From NCBI GenBank assembly GCA_910585345.1, contig CAJUDS010000003.1, forward strand, positions 1-64,000: a stretch of DNA of 64,000 nt, in the 5' to 3' direction. The stretch comes from an uncultured Lachnospiraceae bacterium (GTDB taxonomy: Bacteria > Bacillota > Clostridia > Lachnospirales > Lachnospiraceae). Positions 16,098 through 23,448 of this stretch are shown one piece after another. A program made the translations under genes and the position numbers. Below the pieces are notes generated by a model. That model did not search any database. It was given only the letters and a program-made list of their open reading frames with translations, and was not told where the DNA came from. How positions within the stretch are numbered: position 1 is the first letter of the stretch; every line of letters starts with the position of its first letter.

Positions 16098-16585
16098 ACA
16101 TTTTCCTCCTCTTTCTCAATGGTAAAAGCATATCCACTTTCCGGGTACGATGCAACCACCATAGCATCACAACTGTTCCAGTCAAAATTCCGTCCAAACA
16201 GGAAATCTCCCTCTTGCGATGTCACAGAAACCGTACTACAACCGAAACATTTTTGTGAAAACCCGATGTTTATTCCGGACAGCACATTTTCTGTCAGAAA
16301 GCCCGCCACTTCCCTGTTAGAGGAAGCGCCGCCAGCAGCAAGAAACGCATCAAAACCATAATCCCCCTCATATCGTACGGCAGAAAACCCATTTTCTAAT
16401 TCTTTAATTTCATCTGTGAGTTGCACGCTTTTTAAGTTATCCATTTTCAAATTTCCCCGGAAAACTGAACGATCGTTATTCTGATCACCCATTGCTATTT
16501 GCTTTACCTCCCTATTTCCGCATCCTGCCAACCATAAGACAAGCAGAAACAGCAACAGCCCGGAAAACCATATGTTCTTCTGCAT
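16094..16585 (-). pseudogene. truncated lipoprotein Ntn-hydrolase (linear amide C-N hydrolase-like)
   Basis: A lipoprotein signal (LLLFLLVLWLAGC) precedes a domain with the sequence FGCSTVSVTSQEGDFLFGRNFDW, the start of an N-terminal-nucleophile hydrolase of the choloylglycine hydrolase/penicillin acylase type, whose nucleophile would be the Cys in GCST. Intact secreted homologues are about twice as long (from memory). Here the frame ends after YAFTIEKEEENV, right at the start codon of the PaaK-like pseudogene, so the 3' half has been lost. It may still be made as a truncated lipoprotein. Copy 2 of the 28-bp box lies upstream. Confidence 0.6.
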
Positions 16586-16643
16586 GAATAAGCCCCCTCA
16601 TTTTTTCTTTCTTTATATTATAGCAGCAAAAACTTTCGATAAA

Positions 16644-16671
16644 AAATACTTATATTATATCATTATCAATA
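16644..16671 (-). promoter_or_regulatory. shared 28-bp regulatory box, copy 2
   Basis: Located in the divergent gap between the truncated Ntn-hydrolase lipoprotein and lysR, and identical to copy 1 (14552-14579) at 24 of 28 positions. Placement next to a divergently transcribed LysR gene is the standard position for a LysR-type binding site. Confidence 0.55.
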
Positions 16672-16672
16672 A

Positions 16673-16701
16673 TTGAAACCTATTTGCTTTCGTGCTATAC
16701 T
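16673..16701 (+). promoter_or_regulatory. lysR promoter
   Basis: TTGAAA (16673-16678), a 17-bp spacer and TATACT (16696-16701) form a good sigma-A promoter for the LysR gene at 16728. The -35 abuts copy 2 of the 28-bp box, so the regulator probably also represses itself. Confidence 0.65.
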
Positions 16702-16727
16702 ATATAAACTGAAAAGGAGAACGGCAC

Positions 16728-17609
16728 ATGGAATTACGTGTACTTCAATATTTTCTTGCAGTGGCAAGGGAACAAAGCATTATCCGTGCAGCAGAATCCC
16801 TCCATCTCTCCCAACCGACCCTTTCCACACAGATAAAAGCAATGGAAGAGGAATTGGGCAAGCAGCTTTTGATTCGCGGCACCAAAGGCTCCCGAAAGGT
16901 AACATTGACAGAGGAAGGCATGATCCTCCGAAAACGGGCGGAAGAGATCTTAAATCTCGTCCGCAAAACGCAACGTGAAATTGCACTCTCAGATGAGGTT
17001 GTTGTGGGGGATGTTTATATTGGAACTGGTGAAACCGATGCTGTCCGTCTGATTGCCCAAACTGCCAAGAAGCTCTATCAGACATATCCGGGAATCCACT
17101 ACCATATAGCAAGCGGTAACGCTGAATTTGTAATGGACCAGCTTGAAAAGGGACTGATTGATTTTGGTCTTATATTTGGAGCCGTAGATCAGGTGAAATA
17201 TAACTGCATCGAAATCCCTCTGACTGAAGTCTGGGGTGTGCTGATGAAAAAAGACTCTCCCCTCGCTGAAAAAACAGCTGTTTCCCCGGAAGATTTGTGG
17301 GACAAGCCGCTAATCCTGTCAAGACAGGAATATTCTTCCGGTGCATTTTCATCCTGGATACAGCGTGAGCTGTCAGAACTGGAAATTGTCGCAACTTATA
17401 ATTTGCTTTTTAATGCTTCCTTGATGGTTGAAGAAGGGTTGGGATATGCCGTTGGTTTTGACAAAATTATTAATACTACCGGCAGCAGTAAACTTTGTTT
17501 CCGTCCACTCAACCCACGCAGAGAAGCCCAAATGAGCATTATCTGGAAAAAATACCAAGTGTTTTCTAAAGCATCCGCAAAGTTCATGGCGCAGTTGAAA
17601 GAAACATAA
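16728..17609 (+). CDS. LysR family transcriptional regulator
   Basis: The 293-aa protein has the LysR winged helix at its N terminus (LRVLQYFLAVAREQSIIRAAESLHLSQPTLSTQIKA region) and a periplasmic-binding-like effector domain from about residue 90 (GDVYIGTGETDAVRLIAQ, then DFGLIFGAVD, GVLMKKDSPLAEK, and GLGYAVGFDKI). This group in Clostridia is commonly linked to redox and small-molecule genes. It has an AAGGAGA ribosome site and a clear promoter. Two copies of a 28-bp box at promoters of nearby minus-strand operons suggest it controls both. The ligand is unknown. Confidence 0.9.
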   Translation: MELRVLQYFLAVAREQSIIRAAESLHLSQPTLSTQIKAMEEELGKQLLIRGTKGSRKVTLTEEGMILRKRAEEILNLVRKTQREIALSDEVVVGDVYIGTGETDAVRLIAQTAKKLYQTYPGIHYHIASGNAEFVMDQLEKGLIDFGLIFGAVDQVKYNCIEIPLTEVWGVLMKKDSPLAEKTAVSPEDLWDKPLILSRQEYSSGAFSSWIQRELSELEIVATYNLLFNASLMVEEGLGYAVGFDKIINTTGSSKLCFRPLNPRREAQMSIIWKKYQVFSKASAKFMAQLKET

Positions 17610-17650
17610 AGCCAGCAAGAAACAATCACCATAATCCTCCATAACGTACA

Positions 17651-17692
17651 AAAACCCCTGCAGGCAGCGTATCCACACCACCTGCAAGGGTT
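17651..17692 (-). terminator. strong terminator of the putative ncRNA
   Basis: On the minus strand AACCCTTGCAGG (17681-17692) pairs with CCTGCAGGGGTT (17653-17664), 12 bp with one G-U pair, followed by TTTTTG. It can also act on transcripts from lysR on the plus strand, which ends 41 bp away. Confidence 0.8.
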
Positions 17693-17740
17693 CTTATTCC
17701 TATCTCTATTCGTCTCACTTCAACAAATTTATACTGATTC
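17651..17740. repeat. direct repeat copy A (tsf 3'-like)
   Basis: Ninety bases that align without gaps to 20813-20902, matching at 74 positions by hand count. The two copies flank the Fic/AbiH island in the same orientation. The longest exact block is ATTCGTCTCACTTCAA. Confidence 0.75.
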
Positions 17741-18129
17741 CTGCGACTGTTACCAGCCCCGCCTTTGCCCTTCAGCCTCGGTTCGCCAGGCAACACTGCA
17801 CAGCTTTCAACCTAAGGTTCATCTACGTCCTACGGACTTGATTCACCTAGTTTCCAGCCATCCGTTTTGCGAACTTTCCCTTTTCCTTGTCCCGGCCGCA
17901 TATCCCCGGAACTATGCATTTTACTGGCTTTGCAGTGATTTTTGACTGTTCTAAGACAGAGCTTTTCAACCGTATCCCCCAAATTTTATTTTTTTGGGGG
18001 AAAATTGATTTTCTCTCTAAAATTTCCGATTTCTGATTTTCCAAATTTGGGGGATAACCATTTTCCATTTGGGGGGGGGAGGGTTCTTCCCCCATTTACA
18101 TGACTACAAGAAAAAATACAACATCATAT

Positions 18130-19028
18130 TTAATCCCAAAATTCTTTTGCATCTCTCATATGAATTTCTTCTTTCATTACACCAATTGACAGTAACCGCT
18201 CTTTCATGCTATCTTGTTCACCTTTATTATAATAATATAGACTCCATGATATTTTTTCTGGGCTATATAACTGTACTGCTAGAAAATATGGTAAATCAAC
18301 CTCTGACATAGAATGGCCAATTATATTTACAGATGTAATATCTGCCAAATTCTGAAAAAAATCTCCATGCTTATTAATCTGTTGATTTGTATCTTTAAAA
18401 ATACGTTCATAAAACTTTGCAATTGCATGATATATGCTTTTTGATCCTTCATCAAACTCATCATCTGCTCTTTTTGCTTTTTCCCGATACACATCAATTA
18501 TGTCCACATTTCCATGTCCAAGAATTGGGGGTTCTTTACAATATGGTGTCAATCCCCCATGTATATGGCAAATCCTATCACTTGAAATTCGATATACTCT
18601 TTCTAAAACACTAGTATAATTGAATGTCAAAAAATAATCCTCTGTATTTTGTATAAAACATGTCTTTTGCGGAAATGCCTTATTTAAGCGGATTTGTTTT
18701 GCCCATTTCCATACATAATGATTCAGCTTTTCAATAAACCGATATTCCTCTTCCCAATAATCATCCATTGTATCTTCGATCCCGATTAATCCTCCGTCTA
18801 AATCCATCACTTCTAATGCAGACTGTGATCTCTCCTCCATTTTTGCCGCTTCTTATTTTTTCGGTTTCTATTGTCTTTTCTTTCAAAAGGAGCAAAATCA
18901 TACATCTTTTCCATTTTTACTAAGAAATCTTCCGCATACTTTTCAAGATATTCTCTAAAATTCCAATAAGAAGTTTTTAGCCCATGCCCTTTACCAAATC
19001 CATTTCCAATAATATATAATTCTGGCAT
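18130..19028 (-). pseudogene. abiH: AbiH family abortive-infection protein, frameshifted
   Basis: Two frames encode successive parts of an AbiH protein (phage abortive infection). The first, from ATG 19028, has MPELYIIGNGFGKGHGLKTSYW, the family's GNGFDxxHG N-terminal signature with Asp changed to Gly. The second, ending at 18130, has LTFNYTSVLE, ICHIHGG, ILGHGN and NIIGHSMSEVDLPYF, the typical C-terminal blocks. Adding one base between 18852 and 18853 would join them as ...RKNKEAAKMEERSQS... . So it is a single-base deletion: a decayed gene, a phase-variation state or a sequencing error. It is the last gene of the island. Confidence 0.75.
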
Positions 19029-19048
19029 TTCAAATTTCCCCTCTGAAA

Positions 19049-19765
19049 TCAAATATCTATATAATACTGCCGATATACGTTACATCCCTTTTCCATCCCG
19101 TACTGCCCTTCTATTTCATATTCCTCTGCCTCATCATGATAGGTCAATATTTTATATCCAAGCATTGTTTCAACATATATCCATAAATCATCAAACTTAT
19201 TTCCTTGGTATTCATTAAAAACGCAGGCAATGCTATCAGCAATATCAAATGCCGCCTCTCCTAAACTCGCAGAAAAAATTTCACCTTCTAATTGCTCTTT
19301 GAGATTACGAACAAATTTTGCATTTCTCACAGCGTTCCTATATGTAAAATTACTTAGCGTCTGTCTATCAAATTGCAGTTTTGCATACTCCCATCTCTCA
19401 AATCTTCCCCAAAAGGGCAATAACGAATAAAAATGAAGAATATTAAATTCTATTGAAAAGAATTTCTTCATAGTCTGTTCATCCAAACCACTAAAATAAT
19501 CATTTAAATCTTTGGAATTATAGAAATCTCTCGCTGGCTGTCCATCTGAATTGCATCCATTTTTCAGTTGTATTACCCGATAATCCGTATTATTTAACAT
19601 TAGCTGTTTAACAAATAATTCCACAGCATTATGAAGCGCAGATACAAAGTGCTTACGATATTCCAAAGTTGCCTTTCCCTCTAAAATATAATCACAATAT
19701 CTAATTGATATTACCCATGCCTCAAGCGCATTATTCTGTAATATTTGATTTTTTATATAAGTCAT
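19049..19765 (-). CDS. unknown protein of the Fic/AbiH island (238 aa), HEPN-like
   Basis: I do not recognise this protein. It is soluble and helical, with a segment HFVSALHNAVELFVKQLML (about residues 39-57) that resembles helices of HEPN-type proteins found in toxin and phage-defence systems. It begins directly at the fic stop (TAAATGA) with a GAGAG site and ends 20 bp before abiH, so it is co-transcribed with both. Strong AT-rich codon use sets it apart from the flagellar genes. A role as toxin or immunity partner is only a guess. Confidence 0.6.
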   Translation of the reverse strand: MTYIKNQILQNNALEAWVISIRYCDYILEGKATLEYRKHFVSALHNAVELFVKQLMLNNTDYRVIQLKNGCNSDGQPARDFYNSKDLNDYFSGLDEQTMKKFFSIEFNILHFYSLLPFWGRFERWEYAKLQFDRQTLSNFTYRNAVRNAKFVRNLKEQLEGEIFSASLGEAAFDIADSIACVFNEYQGNKFDDLWIYVETMLGYKILTYHDEAEEYEIEGQYGMEKGCNVYRQYYIDI

Positions 19766-20549
19766 TTATTCACTCTCTTCATTTTGTAATAAATATAATC
19801 CAACACCTCGTTCCCCATGCTCATGCCGCTCTAAACGATTCCAATATACAATCTTACGGATTCGTCCTTCTGTTGCTTTAAATCCGGCTTTTTTTATAAC
19901 ATCTGAAACCCTTTGTTTCATTTCCTGCCCTCTTTCCAAAGCATCCAAAACTATCTTTTCTAAATACTCCTGCTTTCGTTTATCTCCCAAATCTGAAAAC
20001 AAAGCACTTGCTGCAACCAAAGCAGTCCTCATATATTGTGCATGGTCTTTAAACAAATCACTATCTATATAAAATCCCTTACTCTCTATAAACTGACTGC
20101 AAAATGTAATTACTGTGCGCGTGTTACCTTCCCGATATGGATGCACTTTCCAAAGCTCAGCTAAATATTCTGAAAACATTTTTGCCACTTCATCAATAGG
20201 GGTCTTTTCCCAAGTGTAATGGTTCATTTTTTCTAAGACATATGCGGCATCCTTTACAATATCAAAACAATCGGAATATTCGATTGAGATACCACCTAAT
20301 GCCGGCTCTGATTTTTCAATATTTATAATTCTAATTTTTCCTGCCCATTCATAAATATCTTGAAAAATATAATGATGTACATCGCAAAGCGCCGCAAAAT
20401 CAAAACGGCTGACGGATTCTCCTGTCACAAGTTCCGCTAGCCGTATAACTCGTATATTCTGCTTCCATGCACGATAACGTTTCCCTGTCCCGTATATCAG
20501 CAAGATTCTTCAGAATATCTGTATGTGGATATAAATATGGATCATTCAT
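19766..20549 (-). pseudogene. fic: Fic (VbhT-type) AMP-transferase, frameshifted
   Basis: The catalytic motif HPYREGNTR is intact, with the preceding helix and flap region (IFQDIYEWAGKIR, GGISIEYS) typical of class I Fic toxins that attach AMP to target proteins. The N terminus, however, lies in another frame: from ATG 20549 it reads MNDPYLYPHTDILKNLADIR ... EAEYTSY. It would continue into RLAELVTGES if the single extra base at about 20444 were removed. As written, translation from 20549 is cut short, and an internal start would lack the first helix. It follows the VbhA-like antitoxin gene by 10 bp. One-base insertion, phase variation or sequence error are all possible. Confidence 0.8.
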
Positions 20550-20559
20550 AATATTGTCC

Positions 20560-20730
20560 TTATTCTTTCATCTTATATTTTTTGTCTAAAACTTTACGCA
20601 TATCCTCCGTGGTCATTTCTCCACGACTTTCTTTTTCAATTAATTCTTTAAATTCTGGGGATGGTTCTAATCCATCTACTTTAATCATACCTAATGCATA
20701 ATCCCATTTTTTATCTGTACTGACTAGCAT
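20560..20730 (-). CDS. VbhA-like antitoxin
   Basis: A 56-aa protein that matches the VbhA family of antitoxins, which place an inhibitory helix in the ATP site of the partner Fic toxin. The C-terminal half (ALGMIKVDGLEPSPEFKELI, then GEMTTEDMRKVLDKKY) is the conserved VbhA domain. The ATG at 20730 has GGGAG 8 bases upstream; an ATG at 20745 lacks a site. It sits 10 bp before fic, the usual antitoxin-first order. Because fic is frameshifted, the antitoxin may now be a relic. Confidence 0.75.
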   Translation of the reverse strand: MLVSTDKKWDYALGMIKVDGLEPSPEFKELIEKESRGEMTTEDMRKVLDKKYKMKE

Positions 20731-20812
20731 AAAATCAACTCCCATATTTTTTTATCTATTTTATCATGTTTTATGAACAATATCCATCACGGCTTTTTAC
20801 CTGCCACATATT

Positions 20813-20854
20813 AAAACCCCTGCAAATGGCACATCCGCACCACTTACAAGGGTT
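20813..20854 (-). terminator. tsf terminator
   Basis: AACCCTTGTAA (20844-20854, minus strand) pairs with TTTGCAGGGGTT (20815-20826) with G-U pairs, followed by TTAATA. Its sequence changes relative to the terminator at 17651-17692 occur on both arms, so the hairpin is conserved. Confidence 0.75.
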
Positions 20855-20902
20855 CTCATTCTTATCTCAATTCGTCTCACTTCAATAAATTTCTACGCAT
20901 TC
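20813..20902. repeat. direct repeat copy B (tsf 3' end)
   Basis: Spans the last codons and the terminator of tsf and matches 17651-17740 at 74 of 90 positions. The two copies bracket about 3.1 kb of AT-rich toxin and defence genes. Confidence 0.75.
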
Positions 20903-21828
20903 ATCTGCTTTGCCACTTCCTCAGCAAAGTTTTCCTCTTTCTTCTCCAGTCCTTCGCCGGTTTCAAAACGGACAAATCTCTTCACGGAAAGTTTTGCGTT
21001 GTTTTCCTTGGCAACCTGATCAATATATTTGCCAACTGTCTGTTTGCCGTCTTCAGCCTTTACATATACCTGATCTACCAGACAAATTTCTTTCAGTTCC
21101 TTGCTGATACGTCCTTCGATCATACCGTTGATCACCTTTTCCGGTTTCTGGGATTCCTTCGGGTCATTCTGAATCTGCGCCAGCAGAATCTCCTTTTCAT
21201 GCGCAATATATTCCGCGCTCACTTCACTTCTCGTCACATACTTCGGATGCAGCGCCGCAATCTGCATTGCAATGTTTGTAAGCGCCTCTTTCACTGCATC
21301 GTTTACAACATCTGTATCGGCTTCCACAATAACGCCGATTCTTCCGCCGCCATGCGTATAAGAAACCACGCAGCCATGCTCTGCCACAACCTTTTCAAAT
21401 CTTCTGATATTCAGATTTTCACCGATCACGGCCACCTTATCTACCAACGCTTCCTTCACGGTCTTGGATGTATCCTGATTCCATTCCTCAGCCATAAAAG
21501 CATCCATATCTGCCGCATCGGAAGACACAGCCTGCTCCGCAACTGCCTTCACAAAATTCTGGAAATCTTCGTTCTTTGCCACAAAGTCTGTCTCGGAATT
21601 TACTTCCACCACAGCTGCCGTTTTTTCGTCCTTGATCACGACTTTACAAAGACCTTCCGCCGCGATTCTATTTGCTTTTTTCTCCGCCTTTGCCTGTCCG
21701 TTTTTCCTCAGGAATTCGACAGCGGCATCCATATCACCGTTTGTCTCAGTCAATGCCTTCTTGCAGTCCATCATGCCTGCCCCGGTCATTTCACGCAATT
21801 CTTTTACCATACCTGCTGTAATAGCCAT
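20893..21828 (-). CDS. tsf: elongation factor Ts
   Basis: The 311-aa protein is the EF-Tu nucleotide exchange factor. The N-terminal UBA-like domain (MVKELREMTGAGMMDCKKAL) and the TDFVAKN motif near residue 80 that contacts EF-Tu are intact, followed by the dimerisation core and GRISKELKEICLVDQVYVK near the C terminus. Length is normal for Clostridia. It is co-transcribed with rpsB, 39 bp upstream, and ends at a terminator. In many Firmicutes pyrH and frr follow tsf; here the Fic/AbiH island does. Confidence 0.97.
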   Translation of the reverse strand: MAITAGMVKELREMTGAGMMDCKKALTETNGDMDAAVEFLRKNGQAKAEKKANRIAAEGLCKVVIKDEKTAAVVEVNSETDFVAKNEDFQNFVKAVAEQAVSSDAADMDAFMAEEWNQDTSKTVKEALVDKVAVIGENLNIRRFEKVVAEHGCVVSYTHGGGRIGVIVEADTDVVNDAVKEALTNIAMQIAALHPKYVTRSEVSAEYIAHEKEILLAQIQNDPKESQKPEKVINGMIEGRISKELKEICLVDQVYVKAEDGKQTVGKYIDQVAKENNAKLSVKRFVRFETGEGLEKKEENFAEEVAKQMNA

Positions 21829-21867
21829 GATTTATTCCTCCATTCCATCAACACTTGCAAAAATCTT

Positions 21868-22605
21868 TTATGCTTCCACAGCTTCTTCTTCAGCGGCTGC
21901 AGATGCTTCCGTATCTGCCGTTTCACCCTGATTTGCTTCCACAACGGCATCCGCCATTTTGGACACAATCAGTTTCACTGCACGAATTGCATCGTCGTTG
22001 CCCGGAATAATATAATCCAATTCTTCCGGATCACAGTTTGTATCGCCGATACCGATCAGGGTAATCCCAAGCGTATGTGCTTCCTGTACACAGATTTTCT
22101 CTTTTTTGGGATCTACTACGAAAATTGCATCGGGAATTCTGGTCATATTTTTGATTCCGCCCAGATTCTTTTCTAATTTATCCCATTCTTTTCTTAATTT
22201 GATGACTTCCTTTTTCGGAAGGACATCAAATGTGCCGTCTTCTGACATTGTCTCAATCGCTTTCAGACGCTCAATTCTGCTTCTGATCGTCTTGAAATTC
22301 GTAAGCATGCCGCCCAGCCATCTTTCATTTACATAAAACATTCCGCAGCGCTCCGCTTCTGCTTTCACTGCGTCCTGCGCCTGTTTTTTTGTACCTACAA
22401 AAAGGATTGTTCCACCCTGCGCCACAATATCCGCAACCGCTCTGTAAGCCTCGTCTACTTTGCCTACCGATTTCTGCAAATCAATAATATGGATCCCGTT
22501 TCTCTCCGTGAAAATATAGGGAGCCATCTTAGGGTTCCACCTTCTTGTCTGATGTCCGAAATGTACGCCTGCCTCTAATAACTGTTTCATTGAAATTACA
22601 CTCAT
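21868..22605 (-). CDS. rpsB: 30S ribosomal protein S2
   Basis: The 245-aa ribosomal protein S2 starts MSVISMKQLLEAGVHFGHQTRRWNPKM in two successive conserved blocks and carries GTILFVGTKKQAQ, WLGGMLTNFKTI and PDAIFVVDPKKE, all hallmarks of the family. The start at 22605 has GGAGGT; a longer frame to 22767 is leader sequence. The C-terminal tail is Ala/Glu-rich. A good promoter at 22758-22786 leaves a leader of about 145 bases that could host S2-dependent feedback, as known for rpsB in other bacteria, though no specific fold is recognised here. Confidence 0.97.
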   Translation of the reverse strand: MSVISMKQLLEAGVHFGHQTRRWNPKMAPYIFTERNGIHIIDLQKSVGKVDEAYRAVADIVAQGGTILFVGTKKQAQDAVKAEAERCGMFYVNERWLGGMLTNFKTIRSRIERLKAIETMSEDGTFDVLPKKEVIKLRKEWDKLEKNLGGIKNMTRIPDAIFVVDPKKEKICVQEAHTLGITLIGIGDTNCDPEELDYIIPGNDDAIRAVKLIVSKMADAVVEANQGETADTEASAAAEEEAVEA

Positions 22606-22757
22606 TGCTTCTACCTCCGTTTGGTTATATGCCTCCGCGCATCTCATCTCTGTAAGCCACTTCCTGGCGAAAGAAGCACCGGCCACAGATCCCTGCACGT
22701 GTTTCGTTTCCGCAGCAGCTTCATCTTTTCCCGCTACGCTTTTTACACAACATGAAA

Positions 22758-22786
22758 ATTGTACCATAAGTAAAACCCCTTGACAA
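22758..22786 (-). promoter_or_regulatory. rpsB-tsf promoter
   Basis: On the minus strand TTGTCA (22781-22786) and TACAAT (22758-22763) are 17 bp apart. The -35 lies in the loop and right arm of the terminator hairpin that ends the flagellar operon, so the two transcription units are separated by a single compact element. Confidence 0.75.
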
Positions 22787-22794
22787 GGGGTTTT
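22772..22794 (-). terminator. terminator of the fla/che operon
   Basis: AAAACCCCTT (22772-22781) and AAGGGGTTTT (22785-22794) form a 10-bp perfect stem with a 3-base loop, symmetrical and T-tailed in both directions. A second hairpin (CACGGAAA / TTTTCCGTG, about 22803-22824) lies between it and the last flagellar-operon gene. Confidence 0.85.
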
Positions 22795-22830
22795 GTGCCG
22801 TTAACACGGAAATCAATTTTCCGTGCGCCG

Positions 22831-23442
22831 TTAATTACTCTCCGTCAATATTTTGGCAATTTGTTCCGCATCGGCTCCTTCCGGAATCACATAATTTCCG
22901 GCGCACAGCTTCTTGTCATACCCGTTTTGACAAAGATAATTATCATAAATATCCGCAGACTCCACCAATCCCAGAGCCGCCAGCTTCCTGCTCACCGTAT
23001 GGGAACCTTCTCCCGGATATACGGCTACCGTAACGGTTGCTGCCTTCTCCACTTCGGACTGCGGCTCATTTTCCTGCTCTGCGCTCCCGCCGTCTTCTGC
23101 AGGATTTCCTGTCTCTGTATCTGCCTCCGTACTCTCCACAGCTTCTTCCGTATTTTCCCCGGATTCCTCCCCGCTCTCTTCTGCCGTCTCGGGAGACTCT
23201 GCAGAGCTCTCAGGCGCGGCAGCATAATCGGCTTCCGCGGCCTCCCCGCTTTCTGTCTGCTCCGTCTCCCCGGCATCCGGAAGTTCCGTCAGCACACCGT
23301 CTACCATTCCCAGTTCTTTTGCCCTTGCTATAATCTGTGCATCTGTCATAGCCTGGTTTTTTCCATTTGCAGAGACACTCATTACCACTGCCGTTACTGC
23401 AATGCCTATGCCCAGCCCCCGCAAATACTGTCGCAATCTCAT
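22831..23442 (-). CDS. membrane-anchored MltG/YceG-like short protein
   Basis: This 203-aa protein has an N-terminal membrane anchor (LRGLGIGIAVTAVVMSVSA), a long Glu/Ala/Ser-rich linker (about 55-125) and a C-terminal domain of about 60 residues (VAVYPGEGSHTVSRKLAALGLV, then NYVIPEGADAEQIAKIL). The C-terminal domain resembles the N-terminal, LysM-like part of the MltG/YceG endolytic transglycosylases. The catalytic YceG domain is absent, so it is probably a peptidoglycan-binding or structural protein rather than an enzyme. It is the last gene of the flagellar operon and starts 6 bp after the DUF6115 gene. Confidence 0.65.
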   Translation of the reverse strand: MRLRQYLRGLGIGIAVTAVVMSVSANGKNQAMTDAQIIARAKELGMVDGVLTELPDAGETEQTESGEAAEADYAAAPESSAESPETAEESGEESGENTEEAVESTEADTETGNPAEDGGSAEQENEPQSEVEKAATVTVAVYPGEGSHTVSRKLAALGLVESADIYDNYLCQNGYDKKLCAGNYVIPEGADAEQIAKILTESN

Positions 23443-23448
23443 ATCAGA

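Larger units (their letters stand above)
17651..18110 (-). ncRNA. putative large structured non-coding RNA
   Basis: This 460-bp stretch between lysR and the AbiH gene holds no convincing protein but much potential RNA structure on the minus strand. There is a 13-bp inverted repeat (17974-17986 with 18043-18055), a distant GTTCGC/GCGAAC pair (17781-17786 with 17869-17874), local hairpins GTCC-TAC-GGAC (17827-17837) and AACCT-A-AGGTT (17809-17819), a CTG-GTAA-CAG tetraloop hairpin, and finally a strong terminator. The part from about 17,700 to 17,920 is much richer in G and C than the flanks. It may be a known clostridial RNA such as the raiA motif, which I cannot test. An 82-codon frame within it (17847-18095) looks incidental. 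Confidence 0.5.

Noticed and set aside
17847..18095. 82-codon minus-strand frame beginning MGEEPSPPQ
   Set aside because: Falls inside the highly structured 460-bp element, is low in protein-like features and has no clear ribosome site. More likely an incidental frame of an RNA.
22606..22767. N-terminal extension of ribosomal protein S2
   Set aside because: The extra codons lie over the promoter and leader. The conserved S2 start is at 22605.
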